The notes: generated by a model not told the origin, from the letters alone. A stretch of DNA of 64,000 nt from Pseudomonas sp. QS1027 (GCF_002814235.1 NZ_PHSU01000008.1:124001-188000); one strand, 5' to 3'; shown: positions 53,622 through 62,959, numbered from the stretch's first letter. A program made the numbers and translations.

Positions 53622-53635
53622 TCCGTAGAACGTGG

Positions 53636-53983
53636 TCAGCCGCCGGTGCTGACCGCTTGCCCATCCAGTACTGAGTCCATCTTCAGCTGTGCCAGCTCGA
53701 TCAGATGCACCACACCCATCGCCACCTTGCGGTTCGAACCGGTCTGGTTGTCGGCGTGCTCATAGGCCGTGGCCGCCGCGGATTGCAGAATCGAGTAGAC
53801 GTTGGTCAGAGCGTCTTCCTGGCTCCCGGGCTCATTCAGATGATCATGCAACACGGTAACAGGCGCTGGTTTGGTACCTGCCTTCGGACCGAGGTTGTAG
53901 TGAGACAAAGCACGGTCGGCAATACGAGGATCGATGCTTTCGATGTTGGAGGTTGCAGGCGGATTGGGGGTGGGCTTGAACAT
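53636..53983 (-). CDS. DUF6124 family protein
   Basis: 115 aa from 'MFKPTPNPPATSN'. The helical core 'EDALTNVYSILQSAAATAYE' and 'KVAMGVVHLIELAQLKMDSV' is closer to the family norm than the member at 35564. Soluble, no catalytic motif. The start has 'ggag' eleven bases upstream. Function unknown. Confidence 0.82.
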   Translation of the reverse strand: MFKPTPNPPATSNIESIDPRIADRALSHYNLGPKAGTKPAPVTVLHDHLNEPGSQEDALTNVYSILQSAAATAYEHADNQTGSNRKVAMGVVHLIELAQLKMDSVLDGQAVSTGG

Positions 53984-54135
53984 AGTACGAGGTACTCCAA
54001 GTGCATGTATTGAAGCCGTCACCATCGCTACCAAACGATTGAAGGGTGGCGGCCGTACGCAGGTTGGTAGACCGGTGCACTAGGAACCCGGCGCGTCCGC
54101 GGACGCCCTGCGCACGACCACCATAAAAGCTGAGG

Positions 54136-54166
54136 CCAAAAAAAGCGCCTTGCTCAAGGTGGCGCT
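54136..54166 (-). terminator. Orphan Rho-independent terminator (minus strand)
   Basis: On the minus strand aaagcgcc / ggcgcttt flanks a loop and ends in a run of seven T. No minus-strand gene lies between here and 55000, so it may end a small RNA transcribed from about 54200-54400. The region 53984-54529 otherwise holds no gene. Confidence 0.55.
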
Positions 54167-54529
54167 TTGCGCCTAGTTACACCGAGGGCTACCAAACCCT
54201 GTCACTGATGTGCAGTGACGGATCGAAGATAACCAGCGATATGGGCAGGCGCAAGCGGTCAGGATTTTCTAGGAAATTTCACTCAAGGGAAAGAGATAAC
54301 TCTTGCTGGTCGCTGAAATGACCGACTTCTGTGAGAGGCTGTGAGCGCCATTGACCCTGTGTTCGATCCCACTGGTTGAAAGGTGTCGTTGATGGCCGGC
54401 GGCTTTCGAGCCAAGGTGGGCGTTGGTAGTCATGAGGAGGATGCAGAAAACTCAAACGCAGCCGTTACAAAGGCGCGTTCCAATTGAAACCTCACACCTC
54501 CTGTCGAAACCATTGCGCTAGAACACATC

Positions 54530-54802
54530 ATGATCGATCTATTCATTGCTCTTCTGGAGTTCCTGGGCCCTCTGGACTCTGTAGCCCAAGCAGACGGGCC
54601 GTCCACATGGGCACGACGTAATCGGAAGCTGATCAGAGTGTTGTACATCCTTTGCATGCTTCCCTTGTGCGTAGCGCTCTTGCTGCTTTTTATCGACTGG
54701 GTGGCTGGCCTCGGCATCGGAGGGAAGAGGGTGGTCATGGTCGTGGTGGGGATGCAACTGATCGGTTTGTTTGTCCTGCTGCATCGCAAGAGCAATAAAT
54801 AA
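54530..54802 (+). CDS. Small membrane protein
   Basis: 90 aa. One long hydrophobic helix at about 36-58 and another at about 67-84. The N-terminal segment 'MIDLFIALLEFLGPLDSVAQ' is amphipathic. Good codon use. Function unknown. Confidence 0.6.
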   Translation: MIDLFIALLEFLGPLDSVAQADGPSTWARRNRKLIRVLYILCMLPLCVALLLLFIDWVAGLGIGGKRVVMVVVGMQLIGLFVLLHRKSNK

Positions 54803-54893
54803 ACGTCATCGTTTGGTTCCGCCATCTCCGTAAGCGGCGACGCGGGCCCGTTCCGAGATGTCTCTGTCTCGGGCACTCAAGGAAGGATAAAAC

Positions 54894-55145
54894 GTGGTCG
54901 AGGAATACAATCAAGCACTCATCATAGGTGCAGCCTGCAGCGCCATGGCTGCCGCTTTACACATAGGCGTTGTCATTGCAGGTCCTGCCGGATACCAGTT
55001 TGCCGGCGCAGGAAAACGCTTTGTTCGCGCAGCGGAGGCGGGAAGAGCATTTCCGGCAATCGTCACAATTGGAATCGCGCTGATCCTCACGGTCTGGGCT
55101 CTCTATGCCCTGTCTGGCGCAAGCTTCAGGTCCGTCATCAACTGA
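54894..55145 (+). CDS. Membrane protein, probably 3'-truncated
   Basis: 83 aa with two hydrophobic helices ('ACSAMAAALHIGVVIAG' and 'IVTIGIALILTVWALYALSG'). The pattern 'RAAEAGRAFPAIVTIGIALI' resembles a Pseudomonas membrane family of roughly 130 aa with four helices. This one stops after the second helix with seven unrelated residues, so the 3' half is probably lost. Confidence 0.6.
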   Translation: MVEEYNQALIIGAACSAMAAALHIGVVIAGPAGYQFAGAGKRFVRAAEAGRAFPAIVTIGIALILTVWALYALSGASFRSVIN

Positions 55146-55203
55146 TCGCGGGTCGGATCACTCGTCTGATGGATACTGGGTGGTGTTGCCCCTCTCTAGC
55201 GTT

Positions 55204-55219
55204 TAACGAAAGTTCGTTA
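55204..55219. promoter_or_regulatory. Inverted repeat upstream of the LysR gene
   Basis: taacgaa-ag-ttcgtta, two 7-bp arms with a 2-bp spacer about 100 bp before the regulator gene. Dyads of this size are typical LysR-type binding sites. Confidence 0.45.
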
Positions 55220-55319
55220 CCTGAATAGAGCATTCTTCATCTTTAGCAAAAGGGCAAAAAGCTATCATCGCCCGGCAGTAAACGCTGCAAGGATAAATTG
55301 GAACGGGAGCTATTTTTCC

Positions 55320-56228
55320 ATGATGGAAAACGCCGAGCTGGAAGCTTTCAAGGCTATTGTCGATTACGGCAGTGTCACTCAGGCCGCGCTGAAGCTCAAC
55401 CGCGTGCAATCAAGCATCTCATTCCGTATCAAGACGCTGGAATCCAAGCTGGGCACCCGCTTGTTCGAACGCTCAGGGCGCCGCATTGTAGTGACGGCTG
55501 CTGGCAACGAACTGTATGGCTATGCCTCGCAAATCCTTGAGTGGGTAGCGAAGGCCGAGGCTAGTTTTGGGCAGGGCAGCGGTCCTCAGAGGCTGCGCCT
55601 TGGGGTGATCGAAAACTTCACGCTTTCTCGTCAGCCGTTATTGCAGCGAATAATGAGCAATCCGATAGCGTTGGATATCGATATTACCTTGGGTAACTCC
55701 ACCTATCTGATCGATGCATTGGAGTCGGGCATTTGCGACGCCGCCATCGTCGGCGCGGGAATCGCACCTGGGCATTTGACGCGCCTTGGATTGTTCGAAG
55801 ATCGGCTCACGCTGATTTATGGCGAGTCGCATGCTCCGGTATCGCTGGATACCTTGGATGGGTGCAGCTTTTTGGTCAACAGCCGGCAGAGTGCCTCGCA
55901 GCGCAACCTTAAAGAGTTGCTGACGCTTCATCGTGCAACACCTGACCGGATCGTTGAGTGCGGTTCCTACTCGTTGTTGTTCTCTCAGGTAGCGAATGGC
56001 GCTGGTGTCTCACTGGTGCCCCAAGCACTGGTTGAAGTCTTTGCACCCACCCACAAAGTGCTTAGCCTGGAACTGACGGGCCCCTATGCGACGTTCAATA
56101 CTGAAATGGTCTTTCTGGATGCGTCACTGGGTTCTGCTGCAAGGCGGCTTACCGAATGGATTCTTGAAAGTGAGCCATGTGAGGTTAGGTCGACGGTTGG
56201 GCAGCGAGTAGAGATGAGCCACGGCTAA
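55320..56228 (+). CDS. LysR-family transcriptional regulator
   Basis: 302 aa. The N-terminal winged helix (about 4-63) contains 'VDYGSVTQAALKLNRVQSSI' and 'RLGTRLFERSGRRIVVTAAG'-type sequence. The periplasmic-binding-like effector domain follows. It lies tail to tail with the three-gene leftward operon 56268-59443 (40 bp gap), so it is not divergent from that promoter but is the natural candidate regulator of the locus. Effector unknown. Confidence 0.93.
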   Translation: MMENAELEAFKAIVDYGSVTQAALKLNRVQSSISFRIKTLESKLGTRLFERSGRRIVVTAAGNELYGYASQILEWVAKAEASFGQGSGPQRLRLGVIENFTLSRQPLLQRIMSNPIALDIDITLGNSTYLIDALESGICDAAIVGAGIAPGHLTRLGLFEDRLTLIYGESHAPVSLDTLDGCSFLVNSRQSASQRNLKELLTLHRATPDRIVECGSYSLLFSQVANGAGVSLVPQALVEVFAPTHKVLSLELTGPYATFNTEMVFLDASLGSAARRLTEWILESEPCEVRSTVGQRVEMSHG

Positions 56229-56267
56229 CCATGGCTCTTCGTGCGCCGCTATCTGCGGATGGACCTA

Positions 56268-57161
56268 TTAGTTACAGGAGCAACGTACTGCCTCGTCCTC
56301 ATAGCTCACGCTGATCTCAAGTGAATCCAGATCTGAACAGGCAGTAATCAAATCCCCGTCCTTGAGTTGAAAACCGTCGCGATCACTGCTGATTGCGGCG
56401 CCCAAAAGAACGAAGTGGACGGTCCCCGGTTCGCATAACGTGTCATGTTGGAACAACATCGTTTCCAGTTCGGGTTTGCTGATGTTCAATTGAGCTGAGC
56501 CTAGCTGCGAAGATTTTTTCCAGGCGACTTCTCCCTTTCTGATGACCGAGCTGCTAACGGTGGTCTGTTGCGGAAGTTCGCCAAGGACCAGCTCGGGGCA
56601 CACCACTGTTTGACGCAGCTTTGACAGGCCCGCCAGGCTGGGATGTCGATGACGCAGATCCGGGTCCGAAAAGTCGAAAGCGAGTGTATAGCCACAGTAT
56701 CTGGGGTTGCGAAGGTGGTCGATGACATAGACGCAGATGTACTCGACCTCGAAGCCTGCACTGCAGGCGTGAAACGGGGTCGTCACGATCTTCTGGGCAA
56801 CCACCAAACTGTTACCGTTCCCTTTGTAGTACCAGTCCGGCGCCTCACGAGCGGGGGCCTTCACTGCGTTGACGTGGGTGTGCGTGTATCCAAACCCACT
56901 GACATAGCAATCCCTTGGCTCACTCGGCTTTAGTGGGATAACGGGACAGGTGTTGAGGCACGGGGGACTCAATTGAGTGTCGAACGTCAGGCGCTCACTG
57001 AATGCTTCGAAATCCAGCCCGCTGGCAATCTTTTGCAGCATGAGATCGAGCCCGCTATCGAAGCCGTTGAGGGTACGATACCCGTACGCAGCCGCACTTC
57101 CTTGCGCGATGCTGATCCAGTGAACTCCGTTATCGTCCACCCGTTCTATCAATTTGTTCAT
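56268..57161 (-). CDS. FAH-fold-like protein
   Basis: 297 aa from 'MNKLIERVDDNGVHWISIAQ'. The central part 'EVEYICVYVIDHLRNPRYCG' plus 'FDFSDPDLRHRHP' resembles the metal-binding core of fumarylacetoacetate-hydrolase-family enzymes, which act on carbon-carbon bonds or decarboxylate keto-acids. The C-terminus 'VHFVLLGAAISSDRDGFQLK' then 'DGDLITACSDLDSL' fits the family's final beta segment. It overlaps the EamA gene at a TGATG junction. Moderately divergent, so the reaction is unknown. Confidence 0.6.
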   Translation of the reverse strand: MNKLIERVDDNGVHWISIAQGSAAAYGYRTLNGFDSGLDLMLQKIASGLDFEAFSERLTFDTQLSPPCLNTCPVIPLKPSEPRDCYVSGFGYTHTHVNAVKAPAREAPDWYYKGNGNSLVVAQKIVTTPFHACSAGFEVEYICVYVIDHLRNPRYCGYTLAFDFSDPDLRHRHPSLAGLSKLRQTVVCPELVLGELPQQTTVSSSVIRKGEVAWKKSSQLGSAQLNISKPELETMLFQHDTLCEPGTVHFVLLGAAISSDRDGFQLKDGDLITACSDLDSLEISVSYEDEAVRCSCN

Positions 57162-58078
57162 CAGGCAGTCTCTACGTTGCTCATCAGTTTCGGCTTGGGT
57201 TTGGCCGAGCACATCACAACGCCGGTGGCGATAAACACCAGGCTCACCCAGTGGTAGGCATGGAGTGGCGTGCCCAGGAAAATGATGCTCAGGATGCCCC
57301 CGGACAATGGAACGATATGTGTAAAAATCTCCCCACGTGTTGCTCCGATTTCAGCGATGCCGCGGTTCCAGAACAGGTAAGACAGCCATGATGGAAAGAT
57401 GACCAAGTACGCCAGCCCCCATAAGCTGACGGTGCCGTTCAGCATCGTGTGAAGGCTGTCTGGTGTCAGGTATATCGTCACGAGCGTGAAGGGGATCAGC
57501 AGTAAAGTGCCCACCAGTGCCGAGTAGGTGACAAAGGCGCTGCCAGGAATAGTCTTGGGCTTTGTCCGCAGAAAGGCGCAGTACATTGCCCAACTGGCAG
57601 CCGACAGCATGGTCCATAGGTCACCCTTGTTGAATTGCTTGAGGAAGCGCAGGTCCGAAAGGTGGCCCATGGTAACCAGCCATATGACGCCTAACGTACT
57701 GGCTATGACGCCAAGCCAGTTGCCACGCGAGATGTGGTCGCCGAATACAAAGCGATTGATTGACAGTACCAGGCACGGTGTTGCCGAGAGATAGATGGCA
57801 GCGTTCAACGACGTGGTGTACTGCAGCCCTATATACAGGGTCAGCGGGAACAACACTTGGCCGCAGATCGCGAGCATCGTCAGTGTTTTCCAGGACTGAC
57901 GAATCGCCCCCATTGATCGGGTCAGCGGTCGATAGTTAATGATCAGCAGCAACGCGCTGGTCAGCAGCCATCGGGCTTGCGATAGCAGCACGGGATCAAT
58001 GTCGATGACCATCAGCTTGCCAACGACGTAGTTGCCACCCCAAAAGACGGCGGCCAGAGAGAGATAAAGATAGGGCAT
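57161..58078 (-). CDS. EamA/DMT-family transporter
   Basis: 305 aa, ten predicted membrane helices arranged as two EamA repeats ('FWGGNYVVGKLMVIDIDPVL' at the start; 'SLWGLAYLVIFPSWLSYLFW' in the second). The family exports amino acids, metabolites or small toxic compounds. Its position between a modifying enzyme and a FAH-like enzyme suggests export of the pathway product. Confidence 0.92.
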   Translation of the reverse strand: MPYLYLSLAAVFWGGNYVVGKLMVIDIDPVLLSQARWLLTSALLLIINYRPLTRSMGAIRQSWKTLTMLAICGQVLFPLTLYIGLQYTTSLNAAIYLSATPCLVLSINRFVFGDHISRGNWLGVIASTLGVIWLVTMGHLSDLRFLKQFNKGDLWTMLSAASWAMYCAFLRTKPKTIPGSAFVTYSALVGTLLLIPFTLVTIYLTPDSLHTMLNGTVSLWGLAYLVIFPSWLSYLFWNRGIAEIGATRGEIFTHIVPLSGGILSIIFLGTPLHAYHWVSLVFIATGVVMCSAKPKPKLMSNVETA

Positions 58079-58090
58079 GGGTTGGCTCCT

Positions 58091-59443
58091 TTAGACCTTT
58101 TCCAGGCAAGCGAATTCCAGATGACCGAGCTTGATGTCTGCGCGGCGAATGAATAGGGGAGACGCCGAGTCACCAAGGGCGCCTAATGCCGTCAGTGGAT
58201 AGAGGAGCAGGCCTCCAGGGGCACAGACTCTAAGGGCTTCATCAACCAACGTGGTGGGTGGTTGACCTTCGACAGCGCTCACCACGACGACGCCATAGCC
58301 CAGCTTTCGGCGATAGTGGTAGTGACCTCCGGTGACGAAGGGCAGCGCGTCCGCATTCAGGTCCGCGCGTACCCGCAGGCGTCGTTGCCCAGCATCCTGA
58401 GCCCACTGCAACAGTCTGGCAAAACCATCGCGCGAGTCACTGATGATGTCGGTGGCTCGATCTGCGAACCACGGGGCCATCCATTGGGCGTCAGGCCCGA
58501 TTAACAGGGCGCAGGCTTGGCCAGTGAGCTCTTTGAGCGCTGCCTTGAGTTCGGTAGGCGTTTCGCAGTCCAAAGGTTCTTCATCGCGATAGGCGATCAG
58601 CCAGTCGGCATTGACCACCTCCCAATCACTGATCTGGAGTGTTTGCTCCACGGTCGGCTGAAAGCTTTCCATCAGCCAAGACTTGTAGGGTAGGTACTGA
58701 AGAATCTTTCCCTGGTCGCCAACAATCGAGTAGTCCCCAACCCAACTGTTCACGAAGCTGCGTAGACCCACGATGCTACCTTTGCCCAAGTAGTCCGCGT
58801 TCCAGCCAACGATAGCTTCCCGACCTACCCAGGCGTAATCGCAGAGTCGTACGGGGGGGAGGCGCGTCATGGCAACGGTTCTGGAGCCGATCGAGAGCCG
58901 GCCATAAGGATCATGGTCTTGCCTCAGTAGCTGGGATCCTGGCGACAGCCAAGCGCCATCGCCGATGCGAACATCGCCTCCTGCGTTTATGGCCGCGTTG
59001 CGACCGAATCGGACGTATCTGCCCACTTGGATTTTTGGCAATTGCTGCGCGCCGTAATCCAGCTGATGGTCGGCGTGAGGATGGCTGAAGTAGGCGCCAT
59101 TTTCGAAATGAGTGGGTGAGATCAGATGCTCACCGGCTGCTTCTTTCACGATCAATGGGTCGCCGTCGTTAACGATTTGGAAATGGGTCCCGTGTAGACC
59201 AAGCTCTTGCGACAGATCAGAAAGTCGGGACTGGACCGTTCTAGAAAACTGGATTTCATCCCGGTGTCCGCTGATGCCTTGTGACGCCTTGCGCAGTTGA
59301 CGCAGTGCATTTACATAAAGCGGAATAGGACGATTTTCCTGCGGGCTGGACAAGGCCCATTCGAGTGCACCCAGGGTGCCGCCCTGTTCGGGGATGGCGG
59401 TGGGAGTCAGCGTTACACTTTTATCCAGATAACGGTCAAACAC
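58091..59443 (-). CDS. Hexapeptide-repeat / methyltransferase-like fusion
   Basis: 450 aa. After a roughly 130-residue N-terminal segment, a left-handed beta-helix is visible by hexapeptide repeats ('INAGGDVRIGDGAWLSPGSQ', 'SIGSRT', 'YAWVGREAIVGWNADYLGKG'). This is typical of acyl- or acetyltransferases. The C-terminal part (about 310-450) has a Rossmann-like run 'ACALLIGPDAQWMAPWFA' and 'VDEALRVCAPGGLLLYPL', similar to class I SAM methyltransferases but without a clean glycine loop. It is the first gene of a three-gene operon, likely making or modifying a small molecule. The domain combination is new to me. Confidence 0.7.
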   Translation of the reverse strand: MFDRYLDKSVTLTPTAIPEQGGTLGALEWALSSPQENRPIPLYVNALRQLRKASQGISGHRDEIQFSRTVQSRLSDLSQELGLHGTHFQIVNDGDPLIVKEAAGEHLISPTHFENGAYFSHPHADHQLDYGAQQLPKIQVGRYVRFGRNAAINAGGDVRIGDGAWLSPGSQLLRQDHDPYGRLSIGSRTVAMTRLPPVRLCDYAWVGREAIVGWNADYLGKGSIVGLRSFVNSWVGDYSIVGDQGKILQYLPYKSWLMESFQPTVEQTLQISDWEVVNADWLIAYRDEEPLDCETPTELKAALKELTGQACALLIGPDAQWMAPWFADRATDIISDSRDGFARLLQWAQDAGQRRLRVRADLNADALPFVTGGHYHYRRKLGYGVVVVSAVEGQPPTTLVDEALRVCAPGGLLLYPLTALGALGDSASPLFIRRADIKLGHLEFACLEKV

Positions 59444-59745
59444 TTCAATATTCCTTCAGCTTTCAAACCCAAAAACCGAGCGTCTTGCTCGGTGAAGGAA
59501 GCTTACGAAGGTGTTGGCAGCACGAATATCGAGTTATTTTGCTGGGTCAATTCGAAGAAAACGAATGATCGGGCGCAGGGGTCGTACATTTGTCTCTACG
59601 GCTCAAGCACAGCAAGACTGAGGTGATGTTGTCGAGCCTCTCTCCGTGGGGGCGAATACATGGATCTTTCTTACGACTTCTCCGCCAACTGATGCCCCGG
59701 AAGGAAGGGGCGTGCTTGGTGGATTCATATTCAGGGACAGTGTTG

Positions 59746-60273
59746 ATGTGGAGGTTTTGGCTGAAAGGACTCACTCGTAAACGTCAAGATCCTATTGTGG
59801 CTGAGCCCGTTTTCCCGCTACCGCCAGAGCAGGTGCCTCCACTCCAGGCGAAAGACTGGGAGGTACTGGTTAACAGTTGGGATGGTTTCGACCGCGAAAC
59901 CGGACTGAAGGAGATCAGATCGTCCCAGTCGACGATACGGCTGCTGGCGACACCGACGATCAGGACGCGCTTGCCTGTTAGAAATCCTATGTATTGCTCC
60001 TTAATATCTAGCTTCCATTGCCGTTGTCAGTCGCCTTCGACAGGCGTTGAGCAATGGCATATTTTCAGACGCATGATGCACTCATGCCTCTGTTCGGCCG
60101 CTGAAACACCAGGAGGCAGCATGCGGGTTTTCGTGTTCGGCTTATGGCCGTCCCAGCGAGGCGGCCATGAAGCGAGAGTGGGAAAAGTCGTAATACGACG
60201 AAGGGAGTTGGCACTGAGTTACATGCCTGGGGCCAATGAGTCAGCTCAAGGGGGCTTGGCCATCAACGAGTAA
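59746..60273 (+). pseudogene. Remnant of a HEAT-like gene
   Basis: Starting 'MWRFWLKGLTRKRQDPIVAE' then 'PLPPEQVPPLQAKDWEVLVN', the first 55 codons look like the N-terminus of a roughly 300-aa HEAT-repeat family. After 'DRETGLKEI' the frame continues with Arg/Ser/Cys-rich, non-coding-looking sequence. A truncated, perhaps immunity-type gene. The stretch 59444-59745 has no gene. Confidence 0.4.
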
Positions 60274-60295
60274 TCCATATGAGGTTCTTGAGACG

Positions 60296-60646
60296 ATGAC
60301 TCTGCGTTTTAGCTACGTGTGGCTGCTGCCACTGCTTGAAAAGCCGTACGAGTCCGTACAGCTTGACCTTTCTGCCGCTCTATCAGCGTTGGAAATTAAA
60401 AGGCCATTGCCAGTAGAAATCTCGCTGCACGAGTTGCTTGTCACGGCGCTGGAGTCTGACTCTGAGTACTGGCCTCAGTTGGCGATCAAATGGTTGGACG
60501 AAGGGTTTCCTGTTGATCACAAGCTGTCCGAGCTATTGCTTCAGTGCTCCTCTCGGAAAACGCTCTCGCAGTCCATACGGCACAAAGCTTTCGGTTTCGC
60601 TCGACGCTGGCAAAAGCTGAATGATCATGCCCAGCACCCAGGTTAA
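60296..60646 (+). CDS. Small helical protein, immunity-like
   Basis: 116 aa, acidic and helical. 'HELLVTALESDSEYWPQLAI' then 'KWLDEGFPVDHKLSELLLQC' resembles the truncated protein at 30882-31287 ('WLNQGIPID'). Function unknown. Proteins like this are often immunity partners of secreted toxins, but no toxin gene is adjacent. Confidence 0.55.
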   Translation: MTLRFSYVWLLPLLEKPYESVQLDLSAALSALEIKRPLPVEISLHELLVTALESDSEYWPQLAIKWLDEGFPVDHKLSELLLQCSSRKTLSQSIRHKAFGFARRWQKLNDHAQHPG

Positions 60647-60887
60647 GCCGCTCGCTGAAAACCAGCGCACCTTCAGCGTCTGCGTCGGCTTTGAGTCGAG
60701 TCCGCCGGCTGCTCGGTAGGTGGCTTTTGACCACGAGTGATTGGTCAAGCCCCAGCGGTATCTACGATCCCAGACACAGGCAGATCGGGCAGGTAAGCTT
60801 GGCCATTACGGTTGCACTTTTAGGGGCTGACTGGGCTACCAGTGGACTCAGGTGCGTGGGGGATTTTTGTTTACCTTATGAGGTTTC

Positions 60888-61208
60888 ATGGACTGTTCTT
60901 TTGACGAATTGATCGACAGGGCGATGTATTTGGGTGTGAATCAGATTGCCTACCCCATTGATATTTTCGGCATGGCCAGGCTGTTGGCAGAGCACGCATC
61001 AGACGATGCAGACTTTGAAAAAGTACTCTTGCTGGTCTCAGACCAGGAGAACCATTTCACGCGCTGGGCCGCCATACGAGCCATTGTGATCATGGGGCCT
61101 GAAGCGCTGGCTAAAGCCCGCGATACGCTGAGCGTCCGGATGGCGCTTGAGGAATTTCCTCTCGCTCGGCAGGAACTACAAAACGCCCTTTTTACGCCAT
61201 CAGCGTGA
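60888..61208 (+). CDS. Small HEAT-like helical protein
   Basis: 106 aa from an ATG with 'tgagg' upstream. 'MARLLAEHASDDADFEKVLL' and 'HFTRWAAIRAIVIMGPEALA' form helix pairs like one to two HEAT repeats. It lies in the same cluster of small orphan genes. A stand-alone immunity protein is possible; not recognised. Confidence 0.6.
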   Translation: MDCSFDELIDRAMYLGVNQIAYPIDIFGMARLLAEHASDDADFEKVLLLVSDQENHFTRWAAIRAIVIMGPEALAKARDTLSVRMALEEFPLARQELQNALFTPSA

Positions 61209-61652
61209 CAGACACGATCCTCTCTGAGGCTGTTGATGATGTATTCGCCCTCGGCAGTCCATCTGCTGCACCTGCTCGGTATCCCATTGGAATGGGTAAA
61301 GGCTCGCCACCTTCAAGAACACGCCGAGGCAATCCACCTTGAAACGGCGGAGCGGGGCGCTGATGGGCAGGCGTCCAGTCAATACACCTTCCGAACTCCA
61401 GCATTAAGCGATGGTGTCTGCGTATTTTTGAACCGACGCCTGATTTCTGGACGGCCTGTGTCACCACCGGAGTCGGCGGTGACACTTGTGACAGGCTAAA
61501 AGCGGTGGGGGCTCGAGCAAATACTTAACGTTGTAGCCGGGATTCTTTGATCACTACAGAGTCGGACGTTTGGAACGGACTGGAACATCCCTTACGTGCA
61601 GGACCGTTGTCGGCGTGTCGATATGCCAGGCGCGGCGGATCGACTCCGAAAC
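61209..61652. other. Gene-poor stretch
   Basis: About 440 bp without a supported gene. A + strand frame at 61233-61499 has weak coding character. No repeat or RNA gene was noticed. Confidence 0.4.
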
Positions 61653-62120
61653 TTACACCAGCTCTTTCACCATAGGAACACAAGCCAGTTGAAGCCCGGA
61701 GGGCGAATGGTAAATCGCAGGGGCATCACCAACGAAACCGCATCGCCGGTAAAACTCTGCAGCGTTCAAAGTCGCGTCCAGGTTGACTTTCTCCAGCCCC
61801 AAGTCGCGAGCTAGGTGTTCAAGGTGGCCCAGGACTCTCTTGCCGATGCCCTGCTGCGTAAAGCTTGGGAGTACAAAGATCGCGCCGATTTCACTTTTCT
61901 CCAGATCAAGCATGCCTGTCGCCACGGGGTTACCCCGAATACATCCCAGATAGAAGTGCTTTTCCATCAGTTCGCTATACCCATTCTCAGGCGATCCTGC
62001 TGTCCAGGCCAGTATCTGCTCCGTGGTATAGGCGCCGACGCATTGGTGCCGTATCGCCAGAAGGCGAATGTCGAATGCTGTTTGGGAGTCGCTTTGCGTT
62101 GCTCGTCTAATCGTGAACAT
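61653..62120 (-). CDS. GNAT-family N-acetyltransferase
   Basis: 155 aa, full GNAT fold. 'MFTIRRATQSDSQTAFDIRL' is the first strand and helix, 'EIGAIFVLPSFTQQGIGKRV' the acetyl-CoA pyrophosphate loop (Q/RxxGxG/A), and 'LDATLNAAEFYRRCGFV' the conserved C-terminal signature. It transfers an acetyl group from acetyl-CoA to an unknown amine. A terminator lies just upstream, so it has its own promoter. Confidence 0.92.
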   Translation of the reverse strand: MFTIRRATQSDSQTAFDIRLLAIRHQCVGAYTTEQILAWTAGSPENGYSELMEKHFYLGCIRGNPVATGMLDLEKSEIGAIFVLPSFTQQGIGKRVLGHLEHLARDLGLEKVNLDATLNAAEFYRRCGFVGDAPAIYHSPSGLQLACVPMVKELV

Positions 62121-62158
62121 TTTTATTCTCCGTTAGCCAGAGGCGGACGGAAAACTAA

Positions 62159-62188
62159 AAAGCCCCGTCCATATTCTGGCGGGGCCTT
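62159..62188 (-). terminator. Rho-independent terminator (minus strand)
   Basis: ggccccg / cggggc on the minus strand with a 12-base loop, followed by ttttta. It ends whatever is transcribed leftward from 62200 or beyond. Confidence 0.75.
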
Positions 62189-62223
62189 GGGGTCATTACG
62201 TCATGTTTTAAGCGCGCATAACC

Positions 62224-62286
62224 TCAGTGCCCGCCAGAGGCGGTCATCGAGGTGTACATCATGTTCATGTTGGTTGTATGGATCAT
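62224..62286 (-). CDS. Possible 20-residue Met-rich peptide
   Basis: ATG to TGA gives MIHTTNMNMMYTSMTASGGH, five internal-plus-initial Met-rich turns and two His, immediately before a strong terminator. No good ribosome site is seen. Metal binding or a leader role is conceivable but unproven. Confidence 0.25.
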   Translation of the reverse strand: MIHTTNMNMMYTSMTASGGH

Positions 62287-62407
62287 GGGCAAATGGTGTT
62301 CTGGATGATCAGACTTGTCAATCTCGGGGCGGAGTCAAGGTTCATTCCTGAGCTCAATAGCGGTAACGACCCGAAACATACATTAGGGGGCGTCATTTTC
62401 GGCACCT

Positions 62408-62821
62408 TCAGAAACCAATTTCACACCGTGCTTCACTTGCCTGTATTCGTAATGTCAGACCCGATTTGAAGCTCACGACCAAGTGATGGTCATGAGGGAT
62501 GTTATCCGTGAGGTAAAACGCTTCAGTCCCGGCATCGGGCTCCACAGCGCCAATCGAATGAATAACACCATCGTCTTCTCCGATTGGGCTCTGATCTCGG
62601 CCATCCGTTGAAAAATAACTGACTTCATAGAACGTGATGGTGATCTGCTTTGCTTCTTCGGGCGGTACCCAATCGTCGGTACGACGAGAAAAGCTGAGTA
62701 GGATCGTGCGATCCACGACTGCGTAGTTGATCGCGTCAGCCCTATAGAAGTTATGCAGATCGTAGGCGCGTCCTTGGACCTCAACCTCGATGTCTCCAAA
62801 TACAAAACCGTCGAATTGCAT
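62408..62821 (-). CDS. Hypothetical beta-rich protein
   Basis: 137 aa, acidic, mostly beta ('DGFVFGDIEVEVQGRAYDLH', 'EFYEVSYFSTDG'-like and 'HHLVVSFKSGLTLRIQAS'). No signal peptide. Reminiscent of small cytoplasmic immunity proteins, but not assignable. Confidence 0.65.
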   Translation of the reverse strand: MQFDGFVFGDIEVEVQGRAYDLHNFYRADAINYAVVDRTILLSFSRRTDDWVPPEEAKQITITFYEVSYFSTDGRDQSPIGEDDGVIHSIGAVEPDAGTEAFYLTDNIPHDHHLVVSFKSGLTLRIQASEARCEIGF

Positions 62822-62959
62822 AGATTGGCCCTGATGGTCCGGTAGATGACTGTGAACCGTATTGTCTCATGCTCTGTTTGAGCTACTTGTCGCGATTTCT
62901 GGTCGACATCAGCCATTTGTGCGCGATGGCTTTCGATGCCATCAGACGGTCAAGTGAGG

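Noticed and set aside
61233..61499. 88-codon plus-strand frame starting with three Met
   Set aside because: Weak coding character and no conserved pattern; probably chance.
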